Shown here piece after piece: positions 5,280 through 12,996 of a stretch of 16,597 bases of DNA. The translations under genes were made by a program, and so were the position numbers. The stretch lies in NCBI GenBank assembly GCA_018400565.1, contig JAGYMP010000171.1, positions 1 through 16,597 of the forward strand, in the 5' to 3' direction. The notes under the pieces were generated by a model. It was not told the origin of the DNA. It searched no databases and was given only the letters and a program-made list of their open reading frames with translations. This stretch comes from Bacilli bacterium (GTDB lineage: Bacteria; Bacillota_I; Bacilli_A; Izemoplasmatales; Hujiaoplasmataceae). The number at the start of each line of letters is the position of its first letter. Positions within the stretch are counted from its first letter, which is position 1.

Positions 5280-7436
5280 ATCCTCTTCGCGCATGACATC
5301 AAAGAAAACCTCGACGACGTAGGGATCGTATTTTTTCCCGCTTTCCTCTTTGATTTCTTTTAGAATGCGCTTTTTGTTATCCGGTTCATCGTTGTAATCA
5401 CTCATTTTGCGTTGACATGCCTCAGCCACGGCAATGATGCGTGACCCGATGGGAATTTCCTCGCCTTTGAGTTCATAAGGATAACCGCTGCCGTCCCAAC
5501 GTTCATGGTGTGCAAGCACGTCTTCGGCGACATTCATGGTTTGATCGAACAATGATAAAATCCGATAACCGATGACGGCATGTTGCTTGAAACGGTTAAT
5601 GGTTTTCTGGCCCTTCGGAATACCGATTCGCATCATCTCAGCATTGAAAATCACTTTGCCGATATCATGATACTTACCTGCCAGTCTGATTTTGTTGACT
5701 TCCATTTTATCCAGATCCATTTTTTCGGCAATCTTCTTGGCCAATTTGCTTGTTTGCTCTGAATGGGCTTTTTCTTCGGGGTTATGCTCAAAAATTGTCT
5801 GCATAATGTCATTGAGTAACTTTCCATCGACATCACTTCGAGATTTCAGTTTATCATCATACATGTTCTTCTCGGCATCTTCCATCAAAACTTCAAGAGA
5901 GCCGTTGGCATCATGCTGAGTGGCGAAACCCAGTGACATCGATCCTTTAAAAGCGATGATTTTTTTCTTTTTGAATGCATACTTGGCTTTGTTGACAAAC
6001 TTCTTTGTTTCATCTTTGGTTATGGTTGGCAATAATACAGCAAATTCATCGCCGCCGACACGGGCGACGACACCTTTTTCTCCAAAGACATCACTCATGA
6101 TGCTACCGGCTGTCTCAATCAATTGATCGCCGGCTTTGTGACCGAAAATGTCATTGGTGAGTTTTAAACCGTTCACATCGCCAAAGACGATGCTGACGGG
6201 AAAGCGTGTCTCATCCTGGTTGAAATCATGGAGTCTGTCTTCAAAATATTTACGGTTGTATAACTCGGTCAACGTATCATGGTAACTGAGGTATTCGATA
6301 TAACGTTCATATTTAAGACGTTCGGTGATATCCATGTACGTCACAACAATACCCACGATGTCACCGTTGGATTTTTGCGGATGGGCAAAAAATTCAACAT
6401 TGATTTTGCGACCGTCTTTCCGCCAGATAGCATCTTTTTCAACATGGATGGTCTTTCCTTCTTTCAACTCATCCAAGAATGCATCTTCTCTTTTAACGTT
6501 TTCTTTCAGATCGTGATAAGAATGATGAAACAATTCCGTGTAATCCACGCCGAGCAAATCATCTTCATGCTCATATCCGAATAAGTTTACGGCGCTGTCA
6601 TTGCAAAAGGTGATTGTCCCATCCAAATCAAGACCGATAATGGCTTCAAAGGCCGAATCCAGAATCAATTGCAAGCGATCCCGTGTCTCTTTGATTTTTC
6701 TGCGTGTTTCTTCCTGCTCACTGATATCCGTATAAACGACCAACGACCCATAAATGGCATTATCCTGCACATAGGGGCTTACCGCAATGTTGACATGGAT
6801 CAATTCACCGTCTTTTGTTTTACGGAATTTATTTCTACTGATCGATTTTTTTAAGAGGCTATGCTGATCTTCGTTAATCAGAGAATCCTGATCGTCCGGA
6901 AGAACAAATTTAGCCAAATGTTCCCCACGCATTTCATCAGGGGAATATCCAAACATCTCGGTAAACGCTTCATTGGCGACCATCACCTGATTGTCTTTGT
7001 TTAAAATGACCATGGCATTCGGTGATTTTTGAAATAAGCCCGTAATTAAAAATTGATTTTTGTTACGGATATCGCTCGGCGTGATGACAGTGAACAAATA
7101 ATCATTATCATCGATTTGAACCGGCGTCGAATTGACTTCGACATGAGCTTTTTCGCCATTCTTCTTGCGATGGACAAAATTAAAATAATGACGCCTTTCG
7201 GTGAACGCGGTTCCCATTTCATTTCTGATTTCTTCATCTGACAACACATTGATGTCATGAATGCTCATCTCGGTTATCTCTTTAAATGCATACCCATAAA
7301 AATCACAGGCTTGTTTGTTCGCATACACAATGTCACCCGTCGAATAGTCAATCAAAAGCAAAACATTCTGATTATTGTCAAACAACTTCCGGTAGTCTGT
7401 GTCAGCAAAAAACGAAACATTCCCTTTCTTACCCAT
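5265..7436 (-). CDS. PAS-PAS-PAS-GGDEF-HD-GYP cyclic-di-GMP signalling protein
   Basis: A soluble 723-residue protein with no membrane segment. PAS domains lie at about 17-122, 132-240 and 254-372 (the FGY, NxxF and YTDI/YMDI ends mark the repeats). A GGDEF domain spans about 380-532, with GDVNGLKLTND at 419-429 and an intact GGDEF at 461-465. No RxxD product-inhibition site precedes it. An HD-GYP domain spans about 540-720, with H558, H590-D591, H619, HHE at 643-645 and GYP at 651-653. The usual VADxYDA after it reads VAEACQR, so the final Asp ligand is Glu (E672). The protein would both make and break c-di-GMP, or use one activity to tune the other, in response to a cytoplasmic signal such as redox or a ligand. 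The start at 7436 follows GAGGGG; M at 7454 and TTG at 7469 are alternatives. Confidence 0.92.
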   Translation of the reverse strand: MGKKGNVSFFADTDYRKLFDNNQNVLLLIDYSTGDIVYANKQACDFYGYAFKEITEMSIHDINVLSDEEIRNEMGTAFTERRHYFNFVHRKKNGEKAHVEVNSTPVQIDDNDYLFTVITPSDIRNKNQFLITGLFQKSPNAMVILNKDNQVMVANEAFTEMFGYSPDEMRGEHLAKFVLPDDQDSLINEDQHSLLKKSISRNKFRKTKDGELIHVNIAVSPYVQDNAIYGSLVVYTDISEQEETRRKIKETRDRLQLILDSAFEAIIGLDLDGTITFCNDSAVNLFGYEHEDDLLGVDYTELFHHSYHDLKENVKREDAFLDELKEGKTIHVEKDAIWRKDGRKINVEFFAHPQKSNGDIVGIVVTYMDITERLKYERYIEYLSYHDTLTELYNRKYFEDRLHDFNQDETRFPVSIVFGDVNGLKLTNDIFGHKAGDQLIETAGSIMSDVFGEKGVVARVGGDEFAVLLPTITKDETKKFVNKAKYAFKKKKIIAFKGSMSLGFATQHDANGSLEVLMEDAEKNMYDDKLKSRSDVDGKLLNDIMQTIFEHNPEEKAHSEQTSKLAKKIAEKMDLDKMEVNKIRLAGKYHDIGKVIFNAEMMRIGIPKGQKTINRFKQHAVIGYRILSLFDQTMNVAEDVLAHHERWDGSGYPYELKGEEIPIGSRIIAVAEACQRKMSDYNDEPDNKKRILKEIKEESGKKYDPYVVEVFFDVMREEDEKEG

Positions 7437-7459
7437 AATACCCCTCAATATCATAGAAA

Positions 7460-7477
7460 ATGAATACAACCATTCAT
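7460..7477. repeat. Perfect 6-bp inverted repeat in the leader of the PAS-GGDEF gene
   Basis: ATGAAT and ATTCAT arms (7460-7465 and 7472-7477) are separated by 6 bases, immediately downstream of the -10 box. It could be an operator at the transcription start, a weak leader hairpin, or a weak terminator for the NUDIX transcript, since minus-strand TTTTC follows. Confidence 0.45.
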
Positions 7478-7506
7478 AAGATACCTAATTTTACAAAAAA
7501 TGTCAA
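7478..7506 (-). promoter_or_regulatory. Promoter of the PAS-GGDEF-HD-GYP gene
   Basis: A consensus -35 TTGACA (7506-7501) and a -10 TATCTT (7483-7478) are separated by exactly 17 bases. The -35 overlaps the last codons and stop of the NUDIX gene. Confidence 0.7.
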
Positions 7507-8075
7507 CTCGAATCACGGATGGTTTCAATTTGTTTGAACGCTTTTTGGTAAACCGGCATCATCCGATCTTCGCTGATGTAATCCAACACGTCATCGATTT
7601 GAAACCATTTGACCCCGCTGTTTTCGGCATGGTTGATGTGAAGCGGATCCTCCTCGGAAGCAATCAACAAAAAAGCGGCGTTTAAGTGAAGGTGATCCGG
7701 CACATACTCGCCGTGTTTGATGTGATTTTTGACGTAAATCACATCCAACGTAAAGATATCGGAATCATAAGATCGGATATGCTTAATTCCGGTTTCTTCT
7801 TTTGCTTCTTTGATCGCAACATGCAACAAATCGGGATCACCGTCATTGTGACCGCCGACCCAGGACCATGAATTGTAAATGTTATGGTGGACAAATACTA
7901 TTTTGTCCATCGTTTCATTGACCACGAATGCCGATGAAGTGATGTGTGCGGCCAGGTTGTCCCGTATCAGCGCATCATCGTTGTTTTCAAGAAATTCCAT
8001 CATTAACTGTTTGTCTTTTTCTTCCTGTTCGTTTTTAGGTTTGTATGCTTGAATCAGTGTTTTTGTTTTTTTCAT
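7503..8075 (-). CDS. NUDIX hydrolase
   Basis: A 190-residue cytoplasmic nucleoside-diphosphate-X pyrophosphohydrolase. The Nudix box occupies residues 75-97. It keeps the metal-binding E90, E93 and E94 and the closing Gly-Ile, while the box Arg is Lys (K89) and the earlier Glu is Pro (P81), giving the GGHNDGDPDLL variant common in a subgroup of bacterial NUDIX proteins. About 50 residues precede the fold. The substrate cannot be predicted; house-cleaning of damaged nucleotides is a family default, not evidence. The start ATG at 8075 lacks a strong Shine-Dalgarno sequence (only AGAAAG-like bases upstream), but it overlaps the stop of a 24-codon open frame as ATGA, so translation may be coupled to the upstream reading. 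Confidence 0.9.
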   Translation of the reverse strand: MKKTKTLIQAYKPKNEQEEKDKQLMMEFLENNDDALIRDNLAAHITSSAFVVNETMDKIVFVHHNIYNSWSWVGGHNDGDPDLLHVAIKEAKEETGIKHIRSYDSDIFTLDVIYVKNHIKHGEYVPDHLHLNAAFLLIASEEDPLHINHAENSGVKWFQIDDVLDYISEDRMMPVYQKAFKQIETIRDSS

Positions 8076-8146
8076 AACATCATCGCTTTCTTCCGTATTT
8101 CGCCGGTGATCACTTTCATTGTTTTAAATCCGATGTTATGGATCAT
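8072..8146 (-). CDS. Possible 24-residue small ORF bridging the membrane protein and NUDIX genes
   Basis: An open frame ATG(8146)-TGA(8072) of 24 codons fills exactly the gap between two genes. Its ATG overlaps the membrane protein's TGA as ATGA, and its TGA overlaps the NUDIX ATG as ATGA. The peptide is short, basic and without a recognisable domain. No clear ribosome binding site precedes it. It may be a translational bridge that carries ribosomes to the poorly primed NUDIX start, a remnant of a longer gene, or chance. I do not recognise it. Confidence 0.35.
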   Translation of the reverse strand: MIHNIGFKTMKVITGEIRKKAMML

Positions 8147-9462
8147 TTGAATCCAAACACAATCGGAAGAACAAAGACCACACCCGCAAGCCATATGGCA
8201 TATACACTAAGATATTTTGTCTGCCAATGTGCAACAACATTGAAAGATATTTGTTTTTGGTAAAAACGCACATACAACCACAAAAGTCCTGCAAGATTGA
8301 CGAACATCAACACATTTTCACCAAGTGCAGCGACTTTGTTCGGGGTCATTCCGTATTCAGACAATCGAAAGAGAATGGCGAACAAGGCAATACCGTCCAC
8401 AATCAGGGCGGCGGCAATGAGAGCGGTATTCATGTAATCGAATAAACCAAACGTGTCTTTGGTTTTCTTTGCGGAAATCGAATAAATAACCATGCCAAGT
8501 ACGAGAACCAACAATAAATCGAAACCAATCAACATCATGCGGTCCATGAGAATACGGTGGGCGGATACAAGGAATACAATTAAAAACACCACCATCGCCA
8601 AGAAAAACAACGGTGAAAATATCTTTGCGAGAATCGGTGCGAATGACTCATACGTGCCCTTTTTCGTTTCCACGAGATAGATGGTGATCATCAGGGCCAT
8701 TGAACCACCGTAAACAAGAACATATTCAATGATAAAGGCACCCACACTGATACCGATTGCCGAAAAAATAACCATCAGAATCATGGAAAAGACAAAAAGC
8801 CCAAACAATATTAAACTTCCATATATAGCGCTTTCCCCGGTAAACTTAAGAAAATCCATTCTCGTGCCGGCATCTTTCCAACGTTTGTTCGCATACGCCA
8901 AACCGATCAACAACCACGCCAACAAAGGCAAATGAATCCCTGTCAACATCGCACTGTGATGGGGCGGATTCGACGGGTAAAGATTAACAACCAGGGCCAT
9001 AAGCACAAAAACACCTATGATACTCAACACCCAGCGTTTGTTTAATCCACGTTTCAATGCGAAGATTAACACGACGAAAGGTAACACAAAAAAACTCAAA
9101 TTCTTCATGAATGTGATGGAATACATTGAGACCCCGAATAGCATCGGGAGTTTAGCCAGCGTACCGGCCGCAAAAGAAAACAGCAAGACCCAGAGGACAT
9201 CCTTTTTCACTATGTGTTTTTCAGAACCAAAAGATGATGCTTCTTCTTTGCTGAAATATTGGAACCCTTCTTCTTTCAAAGAATTCGATATTCGTTTGCG
9301 AACAATCATGAAACTTTCCGTTTCCGAAAGACCTTTGGCTTTAAGTTCATCAACTTGATTATCAATCATGCGTTTCAACTGTAACACATGGGGTTCTGAT
9401 AATTCATAGGTCTTCTTCATTAGAATCAAGTACGTATTGATTGTTGGATTATCTTCTGTCAT
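8143..9462 (-). CDS. Polytopic membrane protein, DUF4153-like
   Basis: A 439-residue integral membrane protein of unknown function. Residues 1-85 are soluble and helical (possibly a coiled or 'permease prefix'-like domain), followed by about 11 hydrophobic segments from residue 90 to the C-terminus. The segment near residue 350-390 reading RLSEYGMTPNKVAALGEN resembles the conserved tail of DUF4153 proteins; I infer that link from memory of the motif. No ATPase, catalytic or transport signature is visible. The start ATG at 9462 has GGAG 5 bases upstream. The frame stays open to 9672, but that extension overlaps the upstream methyltransferase gene, is basic and low-complexity, and lacks a ribosome binding site. 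It lies just upstream of the NUDIX gene in the same transcription unit. Confidence 0.78.
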   Translation of the reverse strand: MTEDNPTINTYLILMKKTYELSEPHVLQLKRMIDNQVDELKAKGLSETESFMIVRKRISNSLKEEGFQYFSKEEASSFGSEKHIVKKDVLWVLLFSFAAGTLAKLPMLFGVSMYSITFMKNLSFFVLPFVVLIFALKRGLNKRWVLSIIGVFVLMALVVNLYPSNPPHHSAMLTGIHLPLLAWLLIGLAYANKRWKDAGTRMDFLKFTGESAIYGSLILFGLFVFSMILMVIFSAIGISVGAFIIEYVLVYGGSMALMITIYLVETKKGTYESFAPILAKIFSPLFFLAMVVFLIVFLVSAHRILMDRMMLIGFDLLLVLVLGMVIYSISAKKTKDTFGLFDYMNTALIAAALIVDGIALFAILFRLSEYGMTPNKVAALGENVLMFVNLAGLLWLYVRFYQKQISFNVVAHWQTKYLSVYAIWLAGVVFVLPIVFGFK

Positions 9463-9580
9463 GCGAACTCCGTCCCTTATTCTATCTGATACCTTGTGTT
9501 TGTGTATGTCATATATCTTAATCCTGCTAAATAAAAAATCGATTTTGTAATAAAGATATCTTTTTTTATTGAAAGAAGAA

Positions 9581-10912
9581 TTAGTGATTTGTTTTGTTTG
9601 AAAGCAGAGCGATGGTTTCAACATGGACCGTTTGCGGAAACATATCCACAGGTTGTGCCATATTTGTTTCATAACCGTGACTTGCCAATCGCTTCAGATC
9701 GCGTCCGAATGTTTCTGGGTTACAGGAAACATATACGATCTTGCGAGGATTCAACTCAACAATCTTATTGATGAACGCTGACTCGAGACCGCTTCTCGGC
9801 GGATCGACGATCACAATGTCAACATGCTGCTTTTCGGCCGAAAGCTGATCGATTTTTTGATTGACATCGCCAACCAAAAAGCGTGCGTTTTTGATGTGGT
9901 TGAACGAAGCGTTCTTAATGGCCGCATTGACTGACTCTGCGTTTGCCTCAATCCCAATCGTTTTTTTTGAGCGTTTTGCCATCAATAACGACAAAGTCCC
10001 GATTCCGGAATACGCATCCACCACGACATCAATCGGTTTTGCTTTTGCTAAATCAATAACCAAATCGTAAAGTTTTCGCATGCCTTCATGATTGACTTGA
10101 TAAAACGTGTTCGCATAGATCGCGAAACTTATGTCCTCAATTTTATCGACAATGAACCCAGGACCGTAAATCGTGTGATTTTGCTCACCCAACACGATGG
10201 ATGTGCGCCTGGGATTGATGTTTTGCACAACCGTTTTAATTTCCGGATGCTTTTTCTTCATCGCTTTGGCGAAGTTCTTGCGCCCCGGAAAATAATCCGT
10301 TTTGGTCACGACCACCAGCATGTATTCCCCGCTGATATTTGAAAACCGTACCATGATATGCTTGATCAAGCCTGTTTGTGTGTGTTCATCATAGACCGGA
10401 AGTTTATGCTTTTTAATCAGACGGATGGCATCCGTGATAATCGTGTTGGCTTTTTCATCCTGGATTCTACAGTCATCCATATGGATGACCCGATGGGTGT
10501 TTTCTTCATAAAACCCGCTTTTGATTTTCCCTTTGTTTACACTGAGCACTGTGGTGTTTTTGTTGCGATACCTATATGTGTGTTTCATACCGATGGTCGG
10601 TAAAACAACGATATCCTTCATACCTGCCGCTTGTAGTTTGGACTCAACGATGTGTTGTTTATAGATCAGTTGTTGCTTGTCATCCATCATCTGTAACTGA
10701 CAACCGCCACATTCTTCAAAAATCGGACAAGGGGGTTTTTGACGATGATCATCAGGTTTAATATATTTAATGACTTTGAGCGCATTGTCTTTGAATGTAA
10801 CTTTTACCGTTTCACCCGGCAACAGATTTTTGACGGCATGCATGTTGCCATTTATGTCGACAAGACACTTCCCTTCGTCATTCATCTTGATTCCCGTGAC
10901 TTCATAAGGCAT
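9581..10912 (-). CDS. rlmD: 23S rRNA (uracil-5-)-methyltransferase, RlmD/RumA (RlmCD) type
   Basis: A 443-residue SAM-dependent enzyme that methylates C5 of uridine in 23S rRNA (U1939 type; Gram-positive RlmCD enzymes also take U747). Residues 1-55 form a TRAM RNA-binding domain. The Fe-S cysteines are C62, C68, C71 (CPIFEECGGC) and C148. The SAM site DAYSGIGTLSLL is at 299-310, the DPPRSGL motif at 370-376, the catalytic nucleophile C397 in VSCNPETFGRDL, and the general base is E432 near the C-terminus. All key residues are present, so the enzyme should be active. The start ATG at 10912 has AAGGAG 8 bases upstream; a GTG at 10921 falls too close to that site. The gene follows the SDR terminator. 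A weak TATGAT at 10938-10933 is the only promoter-like element seen. Confidence 0.94.
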   Translation of the reverse strand: MPYEVTGIKMNDEGKCLVDINGNMHAVKNLLPGETVKVTFKDNALKVIKYIKPDDHRQKPPCPIFEECGGCQLQMMDDKQQLIYKQHIVESKLQAAGMKDIVVLPTIGMKHTYRYRNKNTTVLSVNKGKIKSGFYEENTHRVIHMDDCRIQDEKANTIITDAIRLIKKHKLPVYDEHTQTGLIKHIMVRFSNISGEYMLVVVTKTDYFPGRKNFAKAMKKKHPEIKTVVQNINPRRTSIVLGEQNHTIYGPGFIVDKIEDISFAIYANTFYQVNHEGMRKLYDLVIDLAKAKPIDVVVDAYSGIGTLSLLMAKRSKKTIGIEANAESVNAAIKNASFNHIKNARFLVGDVNQKIDQLSAEKQHVDIVIVDPPRSGLESAFINKIVELNPRKIVYVSCNPETFGRDLKRLASHGYETNMAQPVDMFPQTVHVETIALLSNKTNH

Positions 10913-10945
10913 ACTTATCACTCCTTGTCACCATCATAACCCCAA

Positions 10946-10978
10946 ACAAAAAAACAAGCAAATAGATCCTTTGCTTAT
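10946..10978 (-). terminator. Intrinsic terminator of the Spt/SDR operon
   Basis: A 7-bp stem AAGCAAA/TTTGCTT (10956-10962 against 10970-10976) with a 7-base loop is followed on the minus strand by G and TTTTTTT. It overlaps the SDR stop codon at 10975. Confidence 0.85.
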
Positions 10979-11775
10979 TTTCCGTAAAGACGGTATATAA
11001 TACGGATGACCCATGACTTGGGCAGCAAACGGTTTAAAACCAAAAACAACCGATATTCGAATCCAATCGTTTTTGAAATCGGCATCCGATTCTTCTTGAG
11101 TAATTTATGGATGGCTTTTGCGACCGTCAGGGGGTCTTTTCCCTGTTGTTCATCTTGTTCCATCTTGGCAATCGAACGTTCAATCCGATTCCCGTAAGGT
11201 GTCGCCTTGTCAATACTTCCTTTTTGTCTGTTTGTCGTGAACGCGGTTTTTGTATCACCCGGCATCAGTAAACAGACATCGATGGCAAATGGTTTTAATT
11301 CCATCCTCAAACCTTCGGAAAATGAGCGAAGGGCCGATTTCGTCATCGAATAAAGCGTTTGAAAGGGGATCGTCAAAGGACCGGCAACCGATCCGATGTT
11401 GATGATTTTGGCTTTGTGGGCGCGTCTTAAGAGTGGAATTATTTTTTGTGTGAACAAGATCGCTCCCCTGATGTTAACATCGAAAATATGATCGATGTCA
11501 TCCGCGTTTGCGTATTCAAGGGCCCCGCTGACACCGACACCGGCGCAATTGATCAAAGCATCCACTTGCTCGTGCCGTGCGGCGATGGCCTCTGTACAAG
11601 CGATAATTGATGTTTCATCGCTTAAATCACAGAGTTGATATTCGAAGGAGACATCATTTGGCTTGCGTCTTGAGACACCAATGATCTCATATCCGAGATT
11701 GTCCAAAAAATCGGCTGTCATCCGACCAATGCCGGATGAAGCACCGGTGATGATGACTTTATACACCGTGTTCAC
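10975..11775 (-). CDS. Short-chain dehydrogenase/reductase, candidate 3-ketosphinganine reductase
   Basis: A 266-residue classical SDR. The cofactor motif TGASSGIG is at residues 10-17, NCAG at 76-79, structural N101, and the catalytic S129, Y142, K146 (YSMTK), so it should be an active NAD(P)-dependent ketoreductase. The residues after the second strand read VSRRK, which favours NADPH. The C-terminus (about 239-266) is a hydrophobic/basic helix that could associate with the membrane, as in several lipid SDRs. It overlaps the serine palmitoyltransferase-like gene by 17 bases and starts with GTG at 11775 behind AAAGGA (5-base spacing); a second GTG at 11766 is possible. Context suggests reduction of a 3-keto long-chain base; another keto substrate remains possible. 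It is not the extended-SDR or zinc type of threonine dehydrogenase. Confidence 0.8.
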   Translation of the reverse strand: MNTVYKVIITGASSGIGRMTADFLDNLGYEIIGVSRRKPNDVSFEYQLCDLSDETSIIACTEAIAARHEQVDALINCAGVGVSGALEYANADDIDHIFDVNIRGAILFTQKIIPLLRRAHKAKIINIGSVAGPLTIPFQTLYSMTKSALRSFSEGLRMELKPFAIDVCLLMPGDTKTAFTTNRQKGSIDKATPYGNRIERSIAKMEQDEQQGKDPLTVAKAIHKLLKKNRMPISKTIGFEYRLFLVLNRLLPKSWVIRIIYRLYGK

Positions 11776-12982
11776 TGATTTCCTTTAGGAGCACGTCCTC
11801 CGAATCCGGAAGATTTAGCAATACCTCGGCAATGATGTCGCTGGCTTCGTCCATCAGCGCTTCACTGTGGGTTGCCATGTAAGAAGTGCGTATCATGCAT
11901 TCGCCTTCGGGTGCGGCCGGCGGCAATACCGGATTGACGTAAACACCTTTGTCATAAAGCTTCTTGCATGCAACAAGTGTCCTGAGCATGCCGTAAGTAT
12001 AAATCGGGATAATGGGGGCAACGGAATGATCGGCGACTTCAAGTCCTTTTTCAATCAAGCGTTTCCGCATGTATGCGGCAATGTCAAGCAACTGTTTCGG
12101 CCGTTGGGGTTCCTCTTTTAAGATATTCAGGGCTTTAAGGGCCGTCGCGGCGTTCGCCGGCGTGATCGCGGCAGAGAAAATAAATGGCCGTGAATTATGT
12201 TTGACATAATCGACAATTTTTTGATCGGCCGCCATGTACCCGCCGAGACTCGCCAGAGATTTGGAAAAAGTCCCCATGATGATATCGACGTCATCTTCAA
12301 GATCGAAATATTCGGCCGTGCCTCGACCGTGTTTGCCCAACACACCAAAACCATGAGCATCATCGACCATGACCCGGGCGTTGTATTTCTTTGCGAGACG
12401 GACAATTTCCGGTAAATTCGCAATATCACCGCTCATTGAAAACACACCGTCAGTGATAATCAATTTCCCGTATTTATCATCTGTTTCTTTTAATTTTTTT
12501 TCCAAATGATCCATGTCATCATGCCGGTATCGAACCATCTTACCGAAACTAAGGCGCACGCCGTCATAGATGCTGGCATGGTTTTCACGGTCAATAAACA
12601 CCAGATCATTCCGGCCGGCCAAAGCTGAAATAATCCCGAGATTCGTCTGGAAACCCGTCGAAAACGTAAGGCAGGCGTCTTTATGCAAAAACTCGGCCAA
12701 TCGGTCTTCGAGTTCAATGTGCAATTTTAATGTGCCATTCAAAAATCGCGACCCGGACACACCGCTGCCAAACTCTTTAAAGGTTTCAACACCGGACTCA
12801 ATGATGCGTTCATCACCGGTCAGTCCCAAATAGTTGTTTGACCCGATCATGATGCGTCTTTTACCTTCCATCATCACTTCCGTGTCCTGCTTTGTCTCCA
12901 ACGCATGAAAATAGGGATAAACACCTAATCCCTTATATTTATCGACAATTTCATAATCATTGCATTTCTTGAATAAATCCAT
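11759..12982 (-). CDS. spt: Serine palmitoyltransferase-like alpha-oxoamine synthase (PLP-dependent)
   Basis: A 407-residue fold-type I PLP enzyme of the alpha-oxoamine synthase family (SPT, KBL, BioF, HemA). It would condense an amino acid with an acyl-thioester with loss of CO2. PLP residues: H135 (ring-stacking, ENHAS), D207/H210 (VDDAHGFG), and the Schiff-base lysine K241 in GTFSKS. The GTFSKS form, the GSGVSGSRFLNGTLKLH stretch, the N-terminal VYPYF and the C-terminal VNPVLPPAAPEG...MATH all resemble Bacteroides/Sphingobacterium-type Spt as I remember it, whereas KBL and BioF normally carry GTLGKA. R365 is a candidate carboxylate-binding Arg. The preferred start at 12982 has AGGGGG 5 bases upstream; ATGs at 12985 and 13000 (the latter overlapping the upstream stop as ATGA) are alternatives. 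The SDR partner supports sphingoid-base synthesis. Confidence 0.82.
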   Translation of the reverse strand: MDLFKKCNDYEIVDKYKGLGVYPYFHALETKQDTEVMMEGKRRIMIGSNNYLGLTGDERIIESGVETFKEFGSGVSGSRFLNGTLKLHIELEDRLAEFLHKDACLTFSTGFQTNLGIISALAGRNDLVFIDRENHASIYDGVRLSFGKMVRYRHDDMDHLEKKLKETDDKYGKLIITDGVFSMSGDIANLPEIVRLAKKYNARVMVDDAHGFGVLGKHGRGTAEYFDLEDDVDIIMGTFSKSLASLGGYMAADQKIVDYVKHNSRPFIFSAAITPANAATALKALNILKEEPQRPKQLLDIAAYMRKRLIEKGLEVADHSVAPIIPIYTYGMLRTLVACKKLYDKGVYVNPVLPPAAPEGECMIRTSYMATHSEALMDEASDIIAEVLLNLPDSEDVLLKEISEHGV

Positions 12983-12996
12983 CATATCCCCCTTAT

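Noticed and set aside
9552..9563. AAAGATATCTTT palindrome as a terminator for the methyltransferase gene
   Set aside because: It has no loop and no GC, and the T run is on the plus strand; on the minus strand it would be a poor terminator.
9463..9672. 70-residue N-terminal extension of the membrane protein
   Set aside because: It overlaps the end of the rRNA methyltransferase gene and has no ribosome binding site, whereas GGAG fits the ATG at 9462.
10933..10961. TATGAT/TTGCTT as promoter of the methyltransferase gene
   Set aside because: The -35 match is weak and lies inside the upstream terminator stem, and transcription would start almost on the ribosome binding site.
11759..12982. Reading the synthase as glycine C-acetyltransferase (KBL) of threonine breakdown
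   Set aside because: The lysine motif is GTFSKS and not GTLGKA, and the neighbour is a classical SDR, not a zinc-type or extended-SDR threonine dehydrogenase. It is not fully excluded without a tree.
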